Positions 1-8,326 are shown, counted from the stretch's first letter. The stretch: 64,000 nt of DNA from Nevskia sp. (GCA_031291075.1 JARLJS010000134.1:1-64000), one strand, 5' to 3'. The notes: generated by a model not told the origin, from the sequence alone. Program-made: numbers and translations.

Positions 1-87
1 GACGCGACCCTGGAAGAGATTGACGCGCTATGCTGTACGCTCGAAAGCGCGGAGCAGGATCAGCCGCGGATTCGGGCGGTAAAGTGA
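1..87 (+). CDS. C-terminal end of an unidentified protein (partial)
   Basis: An open frame enters from the left edge and stops with TGA at 85-87, giving 28 residues ending in RIRAVK. The stretch is acidic and rich in Glu, Asp and Ala, with paired Cys (LCCTLE), which suits the end of a helical soluble protein. Too little is visible to name a family. It is followed by about 95 bases before the next gene on the same strand. It lies inside the presumed integrated element. Confidence 0.45.
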   Translation, partial: DATLEEIDALCCTLESAEQDQPRIRAVK

Positions 88-183
88 TCGGCTGGCGAAT
101 CCGCACGGGGATCGGGTATGCTGATTTCCGGACGGGTACGATAAGATAGGCTCACGGCAAAGAGATTCGGGGACCTACAACAA

Positions 184-1344
184 ATGAAAATTTGGTACTA
201 CGCGCGTGGTGGCGAGAGGTTTGGCCCGTTCACTATTGAAGACCTAAAAGCCGCAGCCGTGCAGGGTTCATTCTGCTCAGACGACCTAATCTGGAAAGAT
301 GGTCTGCAAAGCTGGATCAAGGCTGGACAGGTAAACGGTCTTTTTCCCAAATCGGTCCCGCCGCCAATTCCGACTGCTACTCCGCCACCAATTCCGGCTG
401 CGCCGCGTCCTGCAGTTCTCCAGGCGCCGATCAACACTGAGACTCCTGCACCTCTTGATGACCAAACCAATAAAGAAAACAACAATAAACCCCGCTTTTT
501 AAGCTCGTTGTCAGGCTTTTATTGGCTAACGGTCTGCTTGGGTTTAGCTGTGTTCACTTACTACGCTGTCGATCACGTCAATGCTGGTGACACAAAAGCC
601 GCTCTAAAAGATGCCGGCGCCGCGGCCTTATTCTTGATCGTTTCGCCGGCTGCGTGGAAATTGGCTGATGCGTTCCGGCAATTTGCTGCCCCTTCCCTTT
701 ACTTTGGCAGAGGTATATTCGATCTCGCGGGAAAAAGGCTTTTTTGGATGGTGGGGCCGCAAGTAGTGACTCTTGGGGCAGTCGGACTCGCGCTGATACT
801 TTGGATTGAAGGTAAGCCATTTTTGGTTGAGGAAAGGCCAAGTGGAATTACCCCTCATGTTGTAGCCGCGTCCACTAACCGAGTAGCTGCGACAGAGCAT
901 AGCGACACCCCGGCGGCGTCGCCCGTGCCCGAGACTGCATCCGTTCCACAGCTCACAAGCGATCAACTTGCAGCCCTCGCAGCACTTTCTGAGAAAAATG
1001 GTGCGCCTCAACAGCTTCCTGCTGACCTTACCGATGTACTGGGCCTAACCCAGAACGGGCAAACTATTGGAGTCCGCCAAATTGTGGTTTCTCAGGACAG
1101 AAAGTTCTTTCACGGGTTTGCGCAACTGCCAGAGAACCACGGTTACATACTGACGGCTAAGGCACCAGACTTCCGAATTTTGTGTCAGATCGACAAAACC
1201 GGCCAAGTGGTTGCAGGGGTGGAGCAGGAAACTGGCGGGCATGCCCTGCGGCTCGCCTTAAATCAGTTGCCGAAGTGCGCTCAAAAGGAAATTCCGTTTT
1301 GGTTGATGGCGTTGAAGAGTCCGCCAACGTATGCCACACAGTAG
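184..1344 (+). CDS. GYF_2-domain membrane protein of unknown function
   Basis: The 386-residue product opens with a GYF_2-type (DUF4339-like) module at about 1-54: WYYARGG, then FGPF, then LIWKDGLQSW. In that family the module is thought to bind partner peptides. A Pro-rich linker (about 58-76, PPPIP repeats) follows, then hydrophobic segments near 111-130, 145-160 and 188-208, and a soluble C-terminal part (about 260-386) that I do not recognise. The expected topology is a cytoplasmic adaptor head anchored in the inner membrane. The ATG start gives the full domain. The base composition looks more AT-rich than block 2, in keeping with an acquired region. Confidence 0.7.
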   Translation: MKIWYYARGGERFGPFTIEDLKAAAVQGSFCSDDLIWKDGLQSWIKAGQVNGLFPKSVPPPIPTATPPPIPAAPRPAVLQAPINTETPAPLDDQTNKENNNKPRFLSSLSGFYWLTVCLGLAVFTYYAVDHVNAGDTKAALKDAGAAALFLIVSPAAWKLADAFRQFAAPSLYFGRGIFDLAGKRLFWMVGPQVVTLGAVGLALILWIEGKPFLVEERPSGITPHVVAASTNRVAATEHSDTPAASPVPETASVPQLTSDQLAALAALSEKNGAPQQLPADLTDVLGLTQNGQTIGVRQIVVSQDRKFFHGFAQLPENHGYILTAKAPDFRILCQIDKTGQVVAGVEQETGGHALRLALNQLPKCAQKEIPFWLMALKSPPTYATQ

Positions 1345-1653
1345 TAAAGTCTCAGGAAGCCTTGGAGCTTTCGTCGCGAAGGTTCGAGCGACAATTTCGA
1401 TCAGCGCAAGCTTCTGAGCTGCCAGCTCTCGCGTGTCGGCACACATAAACGAATCGGAACTCCACGAGTTGGTCGACAGCGCTGTCCCGAAACCGCCAGA
1501 TGTCCAAAAAAGTGCCAAGACACGCCTCGTGCTGACCCGGGTTGATTGCAAGACAGGGTATCTTCGCCCACTACACGGCGACGCACCGCCCGGGCCGATC
1601 AGCCTGTACCACCTCTGGCTGATCGACGACGGCTCACGTCCCTGGCGGCGCCC
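1345..1653. other. Gene-free stretch between convergent genes
   Basis: I see no convincing gene in these 309 bases. It holds one inverted repeat, GATCAGCC at 1597-1604 and GGCTGATC at 1617-1624 with a 12-base loop. This could help end transcription between the convergent neighbours, but it lacks a T-run. Short open frames here have no recognisable content. Confidence 0.4.
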
Positions 1654-2163
1654 TCAGGCTGCCCGGATGCGCAGATAAGCGATGCTGCCATCCTCGGAGG
1701 TGGTCGGGGTCTCAGCAATCCACCGCGACGCTCCGGAACTACCCTCGCTTTCGAGGGCGAAGTCCGGCGCGAGGCCCAGCGCCTTGCGGGCGACCTCCCG
1801 GACCTTGGCCTGACTGCCGAACTTCTCATTGAAGGTCTTGCGATCATGCCGTGAGCCTTTAGTGGTCCAGGATGCCTGCTGGTTCTTGGCCCGGCGATGC
1901 TCGCTTTTCGCAACAGCCACATGCCGCAAGCCGTTGTACCGGGGATCGGCGCCGTCAACGCGATACCAAAGGGTCTTGTACTTCGACGGTCGCCATTCCC
2001 CTCCCTCCAGGGCGATGTCCAACCCCAGGCGCTCGAAGACCTCGGTATCGATCAGGATCGAGATCTCGAGTTCGTCGGGCAGATCCTCCAACTCTCGGGC
2101 ACGCCGCTCAGCTTCCAGCTCCTCCGCCAACTCGAAAAACTTCCGCTTTCTTCTGAACAGCAT
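1654..2163 (-). CDS. Small hypothetical protein, DUF6367-like
   Basis: A 169-residue protein begins with a basic, then strongly charged helix (FFELAEELEAERRARELEDL, about 10-29). The core has WRPSKYKTLWYRVD, RHVAVAKSEHR, SRHDRKTFNEKFG and VREVARKALGL. This pattern of LWYRVD, then a lysine-rich strand, then RHD-KTFN matches my memory of DUF6367, a family of unknown function; that name is from recollection, not a search. It is convergent with the GYF_2 gene and divergent from the gene at 2532. There is no signal peptide or membrane segment, so it should be cytoplasmic. Confidence 0.6.
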   Translation of the reverse strand: MLFRRKRKFFELAEELEAERRARELEDLPDELEISILIDTEVFERLGLDIALEGGEWRPSKYKTLWYRVDGADPRYNGLRHVAVAKSEHRRAKNQQASWTTKGSRHDRKTFNEKFGSQAKVREVARKALGLAPDFALESEGSSGASRWIAETPTTSEDGSIAYLRIRAA

Positions 2164-2531
2164 CAGACGACAACCTCAATTGCGTACTTGGAAAACGACC
2201 TCAGTCTACGCCTTGTGTGGCAGTGGAAAATACAAGTCGTTGATTCCATTCACTACGATCCGGTACGGCTGGCAGATGCGACACCCTAGGCCCGAAGGAT
2301 GGACTTGCAAACCTTTCAGCCGCTGCTCAGTCGCGAGAATCGCGGGTCGCTACTTCGCTTCATGCAGACCTGCCTGATTTCCGTGATATCCTGAATGCAG
2401 GTGTCCGTCACCTGCCGCACGCGCCCCCTTGGGGTACGACGAAGACGGAAGTTCGCTGACCTGACCCATTTCCTTGTTTTCCATGGGCGGCCCGCAAAGC
2501 GTGCACCGGACGTATCGCCCAGGAGAAGACA
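2164..2531. other. Divergent intergenic region, no gene seen
   Basis: These 368 bases separate the minus-strand gene starting at 2163 from the plus-strand gene at 2532 and must hold both promoters. I could not pick a clear -35/-10 pair. The ribosome-binding site for the right-hand gene is visible as AGGAGA at about 2520-2526. A 44-codon open frame on the minus strand (near 2370-2506) has no recognisable content and was not called. Confidence 0.4.
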
Positions 2532-4046
2532 ATGGAAATTCAGCATCTGAAGCTGCTGGCGGCACGCGTCCGCGAGTTGTTGCAAAAATCCAACCACGAT
2601 ATTGGCCACAACCTGTCGCTCGACCTGATCGCGGCCATCCCCGGCTTGCGCAACTGGCCTGAGGTCCAGGCGTTTCCGGAACGCGTGGCTGCGGCCGAAC
2701 TCGACGAAACCGCCGCCGTGCGCTTGGCGTTCCGCCTCAACAAGAAGTTCAACCTCGGCATCCCGCCGGTGGCAGTGCTGGAGCTGCTGAACCCGGCCGC
2801 CGCCGAGCGCGCGGTGTTGGCGCCGCAGATCTGGCCCACCGGCCCGGCGCCCGGCGTGTATCTGACCAACTCCAAGGACGCCGTTGCGGCCCTGCTCGAG
2901 CGCTATGAGGAGGCCACCGATGGTGCCGTGGTGTATGCGGAAAGAGCTGGTAGTGGCTGGCCCGGCAGCATCGACCTGGGTGAAGGCGGACTCTGGTCCG
3001 AGGGCCTTGAGCGGCTCCCTAGCGGCACGCTGCTGATCATTGGCCCTGTCGAACTCGACCAGCAGTCCTGGAGCGAGGAATCCGGCCACCTGGCCATGGC
3101 TTGCCGGCGCGCCTATGAATCCAGTCACCGCGTCGCGGTGCTAGTGGACACGCCGGCGCCCTGGGCCATGTGCGACGACGTGTTCCTGATGGTCGACTCT
3201 GTCCGGGATGATGACCTGGCCAGCGAGATCCTCACTGGGGTGGTGACCGTCGACGGCGAACTCCAGAAGCGCGTGCCGTTCCTCGGCGGCCGCCCGCGTC
3301 CCGGACCCATTCACCACACCGCCACCACTGAGCCGATTCCCCGCGCCGCGCTGGAGCCCCTGCGCGCAGCGCTGGCGCAGCAGAAGTCCGGCGTGGTGGT
3401 GGTGGGTTCCTCCATCATCACGGACCACCCGGCCGCCGAGCTGGTGGCGGCGATGCTGGCGCTGACCGACCACGTCGGGCCGGCGGCGCGCATCATGCCG
3501 CGTCATCGCAGCACGTCGTCCAAGGACTGGCTGGTGCCGGAGCCGATCAAGCAGCTGCCGTATCTGCCCTCGGTCCAGAGCGCGTACGAGAACGGTTACC
3601 GCCGCATGATCTTCCAGCCGAGCCACACCGATTCGGATGTGTTGCTGGAGTACAGCCAGGACTGCCTGCTGATCGGCGGCTGCTACGGTGGCGAGGTGAC
3701 CGACTATTACACCATGCTGCGGCACAATAGCGCCCGTATCGACGAGCATGAGCTGCTGACCCGGATCATCGCCTTGCTGGGCGTGACGATCCCCAAGGAT
3801 GAGCCGAACGGCTATTCCGCCACCGACCTATATATCAGGCCGGCAGATGAGATCGCTCGGCTGGAGACCTTCGAGGAAATCCACAGCTTTCTGCGGGCGA
3901 ATCGCGCCCTGCGCTGGGAGGACGCCATGGCGGAACTGCTGGACTCTGGCCGCGCCAGTGCCGAGTCCCTGGAACGCGTATTTCAGCGCAACCGCCATGT
4001 GAAGGAATTCCTCGAGCAACGCACGGCGGCGCAGCTGGTGACCTGA
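2532..4046 (+). CDS. Hypothetical protein with an N-terminal domain seen in mobile-element 'glyoxalase superfamily' proteins
   Basis: The 504-residue protein starts after AGGAGA and six bases. The first 50 residues (LKLLAARVRELL, then IGHNLSLDLIAAIPGLRNWP) match a short helical module at the N-terminus of plasmid and ICE proteins often annotated as glyoxalase superfamily; no glyoxalase metal-binding core is visible here. The rest (about 100-504) has the feel of an alpha/beta protein: TLLIIGPVEL, RVAVLVDTPAPW, GVVVVGSSIITDHP, DCLLIGGCYGG. Strand-loop patterns such as VVVVGSS could be a nucleotide-related fold, but no Walker motif is complete. Function unknown; the context is a decayed integrative element. 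Confidence 0.6.
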   Translation: MEIQHLKLLAARVRELLQKSNHDIGHNLSLDLIAAIPGLRNWPEVQAFPERVAAAELDETAAVRLAFRLNKKFNLGIPPVAVLELLNPAAAERAVLAPQIWPTGPAPGVYLTNSKDAVAALLERYEEATDGAVVYAERAGSGWPGSIDLGEGGLWSEGLERLPSGTLLIIGPVELDQQSWSEESGHLAMACRRAYESSHRVAVLVDTPAPWAMCDDVFLMVDSVRDDDLASEILTGVVTVDGELQKRVPFLGGRPRPGPIHHTATTEPIPRAALEPLRAALAQQKSGVVVVGSSIITDHPAAELVAAMLALTDHVGPAARIMPRHRSTSSKDWLVPEPIKQLPYLPSVQSAYENGYRRMIFQPSHTDSDVLLEYSQDCLLIGGCYGGEVTDYYTMLRHNSARIDEHELLTRIIALLGVTIPKDEPNGYSATDLYIRPADEIARLETFEEIHSFLRANRALRWEDAMAELLDSGRASAESLERVFQRNRHVKEFLEQRTAAQLVT

Positions 4047-4068
4047 CACCACCCGAGATTGGGGGCAG

Positions 4069-4103
4069 AGCCAGCCTCACCGGCGGTGCCGGTGAGGCTG
4101 GCT
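4069..4103. terminator. Perfect 16-bp hairpin between convergent genes
   Basis: The left arm 4069-4084 and right arm 4088-4103 are exact reverse complements (AGCCAGCCTCACCGGC and its complement), with a 3-base loop GGT. It lies 22 bases past the stop of the gene at 2532-4046 and directly abuts the stop codon of the broken minus-strand gene. There is no T-run, so it could act as a bidirectional processing or terminator hairpin rather than a standard intrinsic terminator. Confidence 0.55.
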
Positions 4104-4458
4104 TCAAGCGTGTGAGGCGGCGCGCCCCGACTTCTGCAGCGTCGCCGGCACCGGATCGAGGTTGATGATGTCTTCTTCTTGGAACGGCCTGTCGGTAAGC
4201 CCCAGACGCATGGCTGGACTGCGGCCATCTTCGCCGACCAGTACGTAGTTGAACTGCACCCGGAGCACGTTGAGCGAGCAGCACGCGACCTCCGGGGTGA
4301 AAGGGGCATGAGTGTCGAGGGGATTGCGTTGTAGAGGCTACGACGCCGGGCTCTGAAGTCGCGCCTGGCGCCCGCATCGGGCGCAGTAAGTCTTCCTTCT
4401 GCACAACGATGGCGACGCCCGCCTTCTTGGCGAGCGCTGCAAGGATCGATTCGCTCAT
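4104..4458 (-). pseudogene. Frameshifted small gene of unknown function
   Basis: Reading from ATG at 4458, the first frame gives MSESILAALAKKAGVAIVVQ and continues sensibly to about residue 42 (EPGVVAS). It then degenerates, while a second frame continues as NPLDTHAPF, VACCSLNVLRVQF, YVLVGEDGRSPAMRLGLTD and ends with TGA at 4104. The total of 355 bases is 118 codons plus one base, consistent with a single indel near 4320-4335. The joined product of about 117 residues has no family I recognise. No strong ribosome-binding site precedes it. A sequencing error at the indel is possible. The IS630 insertion lies about 100 bases upstream. Confidence 0.5.
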
Positions 4459-4561
4459 CAGCCACGCCACGCAAGGGTGTGCCCGCTCCCGGGGGCGGCA
4501 CCGCATTGCAGCATGATCTGGCAAGCGCCACCCTTAAGTGGGGTCTGAAGAACCCTTGGGG

Positions 4562-4598
4562 TTATTCCATTTCTAATTCCGAAGTGAATTAATAATCC
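4562..4598. repeat. IS630 inverted repeat, left end
   Basis: Matches the right-end repeat in inverted orientation with about 30 of 37 positions identical by hand alignment. It also contains the transposase stop codon (4573-4575), so the coding frame runs into the repeat. Confidence 0.75.
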
Positions 4599-5630
4599 AG
4601 GACCATGAGACGATGGACCGGACACGGGCGTGCTCCTGTTCCAGGCTGCGCAGGGCTTCACAGAGGTGGTTTTCGAGGGCGTCGATGGACTCGAAGACGC
4701 GGTTGTGAAACCACTTTTCACGCAACTCATCCCAGAGGTGTTCGACCGGATTGAGTTCTGGGGCATAGGGCGGCAGCTTGAGAAACCGCAGGTTGGCGGG
4801 AAGCTTGAGGACATCGCCAGTCTGATGCCAACCGGCGCCATCCAACACCATAACGATCCGCTCCTGAGGATGGCGTGCAGCGATCTCGTTGAGAAATAGC
4901 TGCATACAGGCGCCGTTGACGTGGGGCAGGATCAAGCTGTCGAGTTCGCCGGTGACTACACAGACCGCCGCGTAGGCATAGGTGTACTCTTGCGTCACCA
5001 TGGCCTGGCACAGTGGCCGGACCGGCTTGGGACACCAGCAGCGGCGTGTGTCGCAGATGCGTCCGAAGCGCGCCTCGTCCTGGAACATCAACCGGAGCGG
5101 CGCCGTCCCGGGCCAGTCCTGCTCGATTTGGGCGATGAGCTCGGGGAGTTTTTTTTCCAGTCGGCTTGGGCTACTGGATCTGCTTGGGGATGTCGGGTGT
5201 CCGGCGCCAGCTTGCGCCAACCGTGACGGTGCAACAGGTTGTAGGCCGAAGCCAGCGCCACTTCTCGACCCAGCCGGCGATCCAACGCCTGCTTGATCTC
5301 CCCGACCACCAGGATACCGCCGGATCGCGCTCGGTCGAAGAACGGCTGCAGAAAGGCTGCCTCTTCTTCCCGCGTCATGTTTTGGCGGCGCCGGCCGCCG
5401 CGACCGGGCTTGTCCGCCGGGGTCCCGCCGGCCTGAATGAACTGCTGCCGCAACTGGCTGGCCCAGCCCGTCGATACGCCGATGGCCCGCGCCGTTTGCG
5501 GCATGGATAGCCCCAACTCCAGAGGCAGCAACACCGCCTGCGCTTGGCGCAATTCCTCCGCCGTCTTGGCCTTGCGCAGACACGCTCGCGCCTGCTTCAC
5601 CACTTCCGACCCACCCGCCGTCCTCGCCAT
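4573..5630 (-). CDS. IS630-family transposase made by -1 frameshift
   Basis: Two overlapping frames encode one protein. Frame A starts at ATG 5630 and carries the N-terminal helix-turn-helix region (RQAQAVLLPLELGLSMPQTA, then AIGVSTGWASQLRQQF) for about 155 residues. Frame B supplies the DDE nuclease: Asp in FQDEARFGRI, Asp in MVLDGAGWHQ and Glu in LNPVEHLWDELREK. The frames meet at eight adenines on the coding strand (T-run 5149-5156), where reading A-AAA-AAA-C allows a -1 slip from DWKK into KKLPELIAQ. The fused product would be about 352 residues, normal for the family. A mutation-caused shift cannot be excluded, but both halves are intact and the slippery run argues for programmed frameshifting. 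Confidence 0.85.
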
Positions 5631-5655
5631 CGCCCACCTCCGCGTCAGAGATGGG

Positions 5656-5692
5656 TGAATATTATTTCACTTATGATTTAGAAATGGAATTA
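5656..5692. repeat. IS630 inverted repeat, right end
   Basis: Reverse complement of the left repeat. It lies 26 bases upstream of the transposase ATG (5630), so it probably carries the transposase promoter. Confidence 0.75.
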
Positions 5693-5751
5693 GCCGGCCA
5701 ACCCCAAGCTTCTAAACGCCGGGCCGCACACTAGAGCGCGTGCCAGCCCCA

Positions 5752-5799
5752 AAAAAAGAAGCCTCCCGCCAGCGTTACCGGCGGGAGGCACTCATTTTT
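5752..5799. terminator. Bidirectional intrinsic terminator
   Basis: A 10-bp stem (GCCTCCCGCC at 5761-5770, GGCGGGAGGC at 5780-5789) with a 9-base loop is flanked by an A-run on the left (5751-5757) and a T-run on the right (5795-5799). It should end transcripts from both directions. No intact gene directly precedes it, so it may be the old terminator of a gene disrupted by the IS630 insertion. Confidence 0.8.
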
Positions 5800-5956
5800 C
5801 GAATTTACCAAAAACCTCTATCGGCTAAGACCTCCGTCCGGCTTGTCGTCTCCAAAGCCGTAAAGCAATCGATTTGTCGCCGCGGGCTATACATGACCGC
5901 ACCTAGAGCGTGCCGAGTGAGTTTCATCCACAGCGGCATCGAGATCGGAGTGCGCC

Positions 5957-6250
5957 ATGGCAGAGATCAAGCAGTTTCCTACCCGCAAACCCTTGAAGCG
6001 CGTTGAGGCAACCGTCGATCGCATCGGCGGCTACGAACCCGCCGGCAGGCCAGGCCTGCACCTCTGCATCATCACCTTCGCAGAATTTCCGGATCAGCCT
6101 CTCACGGTTCCCGCGCGTTACCCGGCGGTGGCACTCACCCGACCGGGCGACAAGGTCAGCCTCCTCGCCAACGAACCCAAGCGGACGATTCATTTCCAGA
6201 ATACGACCGTCCAGATGGAAGCGCTGATCGTGCTTCGAGTCGCAGCCTAG
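5957..6250 (+). CDS. Small hypothetical protein
   Basis: A 97-residue product starting at ATG with GGAG about 10 bases upstream. It has a basic N-terminus (MAEIKQFPTRKPLKRVEATV) and a compact strand-rich body (GLHLCIITFAEFP, PLTVPARYPAV, GDKVSLLAN, VQMEALIVLRV), which looks like a small beta-barrel or OB-like fold; that is an impression only. I recognise no family. It ends four bases before the next start and is likely cotranscribed with it. Both belong to the integrative-element cargo. Confidence 0.55.
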   Translation: MAEIKQFPTRKPLKRVEATVDRIGGYEPAGRPGLHLCIITFAEFPDQPLTVPARYPAVALTRPGDKVSLLANEPKRTIHFQNTTVQMEALIVLRVAA

Positions 6251-6254
6251 CGCC

Positions 6255-6860
6255 GTGTCGCACGAGTTCGTCGAGGAGGAAGACTGCATCTTCTGTGGCC
6301 AACCAGTTGTCGTGGAGCTGCACGAAGTTTGGTCGGACCACAATTTTATGATCGAGACGTGCTGCGAAGGAATGCACGAATGGATGTCTCGTGAGTTGGC
6401 AGCGGAGGTCGACGAGGGCAAACGACGCCACCGGGGTAGTCCATGGCTCCGGCAGCTCTTCAGCTCGCGCGGGGTCGCAATGCGTCGTCTGGTCGAGGAC
6501 GACGGCCACTTGATTACCGATTTCGGTCTGTCGATCGACGAATCGCTACCTTGGCGCTCGGTACGCGAGTTTATTGTGGAACATCATCGTCACAACCGGC
6601 CGCCAGCCGGTTGGAAATTCGGTGCGGGGTGTAGGAACGGCTCGACCTTGATCGGTGTGGTGAGCGTGGGCAGGCCTGTCTCTCGTATTTTGGACGCCCG
6701 CCAGGATCACCTTGAAGTTAACAGGCTGTGCCTGTCGAACCAGGTGCCTTACGCTCTTCGCCACAATGCTTCGAGCATGCTTTACGGGTGGGCGGGCCGC
6801 CAAGCGGAAAAGCGAGGGTACGATCCACGCTTCCTTGCCACTTTTCCTGCGCGTCAATGA
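6255..6860 (+). CDS. XF1762-like zinc-ribbon/acetyltransferase-type protein, C-terminally truncated
   Basis: The 201-residue product starts with GTG. The N-terminus has a zinc-binding pattern (DCIFCGQPVVVELHEVW, then ETCCEGMHEW), and the C-terminal half has the acetyltransferase-like run SVREFIVEHHRH, PPAGWKFGAG, GVVSVGRPVSR, EVNRLCLS, NASSMLYGWAGRQAEKRGY. This layout matches my memory of the XF1762 family found on ICEs and plasmids. The family normally continues past this point with a strand like ITYT and a Gly-Trp motif; here the frame passes into DPRFLATFPARQ and stops. The missing end and the start of another gene's remnant suggest a deletion junction near 6815-6840. Probably non-functional. 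Confidence 0.65.
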   Translation: MSHEFVEEEDCIFCGQPVVVELHEVWSDHNFMIETCCEGMHEWMSRELAAEVDEGKRRHRGSPWLRQLFSSRGVAMRRLVEDDGHLITDFGLSIDESLPWRSVREFIVEHHRHNRPPAGWKFGAGCRNGSTLIGVVSVGRPVSRILDARQDHLEVNRLCLSNQVPYALRHNASSMLYGWAGRQAEKRGYDPRFLATFPARQ

Positions 6861-7032
6861 CGCGATCAGAATTGCGGGAGTGTCCCGCTCTCAATTGCTA
6901 CGGTGGGAGGCCAAAGGACTCTTGCCGCGCCGCGGATCGTTGTCCGAGGGGGTTCACGTCTGGCGGACTGACGAATTCATTGCATCCCTGAACGCCATGT
7001 ATCGACCCCCTGAGGAACCGAAAACCGACTAA
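6835..7032 (+). CDS. AlpA/MerR-like helix-turn-helix protein, likely 5'-truncated excisionase remnant
   Basis: The frame shows FLRVNDAIRIAGVSRSQLLR, WEAKGLLPRR, then VWRTDEFIASL: a winged helix-turn-helix of the AlpA/MerR or excisionase sort, ending at TAA 7030-7032. No ATG with a ribosome-binding site precedes it; TTG at 6835 is the nearest plausible start, giving 65 residues, and it overlaps the truncated upstream gene in another frame. Proteins like this often control excision next to a tyrosine recombinase, which here lies 47 bases away on the other strand. It may be a true short gene or the surviving end of one whose start was deleted. Confidence 0.5.
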   Translation: MPLFLRVNDAIRIAGVSRSQLLRWEAKGLLPRRGSLSEGVHVWRTDEFIASLNAMYRPPEEPKTD

Positions 7033-7079
7033 AGGGACTGGCCCGACGGCCAGTTCGTTCTCCCAATGGCCGTCGGACG

Positions 7080-8264
7080 TCAAAGATGAAGGTGGGCGAG
7101 AGCTGCTGCTGCGTGCTCTCGCCGCAAATGACCGTAATGCTTTTCAATCATTGCGACTGACGTCCCCGAGATCTGGGCAACTGTCAGGAGATCCAGGCCG
7201 CTGATGACAAGGTCAGTGATTGTTGAATGCCGAATTGCATAGATAGTGGCGTTGGCAGGCAGGGACGCGATGGCCACGGCCGTCTTAATGCCTTGCCTCC
7301 ACCGATCCTTGTTCCAGGTTTTCCCATCGGAGCGCGTGAACATCCAGGCTCCTGGCAGTTTGTTCTGGGATTGCTCCTTCAATATTGCTACCGTGGCGGC
7401 GGGAAGGGGCACCGTACGACCTTCGCCGGCCTTGTCGTCGCCAATTGTAAGAGTGCTGCGACGGGAATCGAATTGAGCCACCCGAACAGCAGCAAGGGCA
7501 CCGGGGCGGAGGGGTAGGAGGCAAAGAACGCGGGTAAAAATACCCAGATCGGGTGCGAGTTTGTCCAGCAGGGCCCTGCGTTGCTCCCGATCGAGATAAA
7601 TGTCTCTACTCTTATCGGCGCCCTCAACCGGCTTCAAGGGTCCTTTCCAGGCTCTCGCGGTCAAGGCATCACCGTTTTCCAGTGCCAGATTTAACGCGGC
7701 CCTGAAGGGGGTCATGTCCCGATTCAGGGTCGACTCAGACCGCTCACGGGTAACGCCTTCGTTGCGCTTGACGTTAACGGGAATCGCCTTCAGCCGGGCT
7801 CGCCAGTGGCGAACCTGACGGTCCGTCAATCTTTGAAGTGTGAGGGGCGCAATCGGATCGGAATAGACATGCCGATGAAACCGTACATGAGCGTCATATT
7901 TATTGTCGGCGAGCTTGCTCACGGTTTCGTCATCAGCGTCCGCTGGGGCCCCGACGTAGCGTTCACAGGCTTCCTTGACCGTGATGGGCTTCGTTGAGCC
8001 GCCGGCATCCACATGCTCAAGCCAGGCCCGAGCGTCCTTGACTGCTGCGCCGAAACGCTCATTTGGCGGCAGTTTCCCGTAGTCACCGAGAGCGTGCAGT
8101 GGTTTTCGCCCCGATTGAGGATCGATATACCGCGCGATCCATGTTCCGCCGACGCCGGACTTCGAGGGCCGATAGCCGATAAACTGACCAACTCCAAGTC
8201 GCAGCCAATAGGGTTCGCGTCGTGGAATCAGTTTTTCTCGGATGCTAACTCGACTCAGATCCAT
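7080..8264 (-). CDS. Tyrosine recombinase / integrase
   Basis: 394 residues. It has an N-terminal arm- and core-binding region (to about 215) and a C-terminal catalytic domain. Catalytic residues visible are Arg253 in LLPLRPGALA, Arg345 in IYAIRHSTITDL and the nucleophile Tyr377 in IEKHYGHLR. The ATG at 8264 was chosen because related integrases begin just before the LSRVSIREKL motif; a GTG at 8282 is possible. The gene reads away from the tRNA-Leu fragment at 8430-8487, the usual geometry for an integrase beside its attachment site. It should catalyse site-specific insertion and excision at tRNA-Leu(GAG). Direct repeats between gene and att site may be its arm sites. Confidence 0.9.
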   Translation of the reverse strand: MDLSRVSIREKLIPRREPYWLRLGVGQFIGYRPSKSGVGGTWIARYIDPQSGRKPLHALGDYGKLPPNERFGAAVKDARAWLEHVDAGGSTKPITVKEACERYVGAPADADDETVSKLADNKYDAHVRFHRHVYSDPIAPLTLQRLTDRQVRHWRARLKAIPVNVKRNEGVTRERSESTLNRDMTPFRAALNLALENGDALTARAWKGPLKPVEGADKSRDIYLDREQRRALLDKLAPDLGIFTRVLCLLPLRPGALAAVRVAQFDSRRSTLTIGDDKAGEGRTVPLPAATVAILKEQSQNKLPGAWMFTRSDGKTWNKDRWRQGIKTAVAIASLPANATIYAIRHSTITDLVISGLDLLTVAQISGTSVAMIEKHYGHLRREHAAAALAHLHL

Positions 8265-8326
8265 ATTCCGGCACTCTCTCACTCTATATATATGTAGGTA
8301 TAGGGACTGTCCTACCCATTATAGCG

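Larger units (their letters stand above)
4562..5692. mobile_element. IS630-family insertion sequence
   Basis: About 1.13 kb, bounded by imperfect inverted repeats of roughly 37 bases at 4562-4598 and 5656-5692; both contain ATTCCATTTCTAA and AAGTGAA. One transposase reading pair fills it on the minus strand. TA dinucleotides sit at the outer edges of both repeats, as expected for IS630-type targeting, although the two edges do not align perfectly. Further out, GAAG and CTTGGGGTT occur on both sides in inverted order (4547-4563 and 5700-5712), so the true ends might lie outside the listed ones. The insertion sits between two small cargo genes of the integrated element. Confidence 0.85.

Noticed and set aside
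1258-1551. Minus-strand open frame overlapping the end of the GYF_2 gene
   Set aside because: No ribosome-binding site, no recognisable motif, and it overlaps the supported gene.
5724-5920. Imperfect repeat CGCAC..CTAGAGCG seen twice around the terminator
   Set aside because: Too short and too diverged to support a functional repeat; possibly chance.
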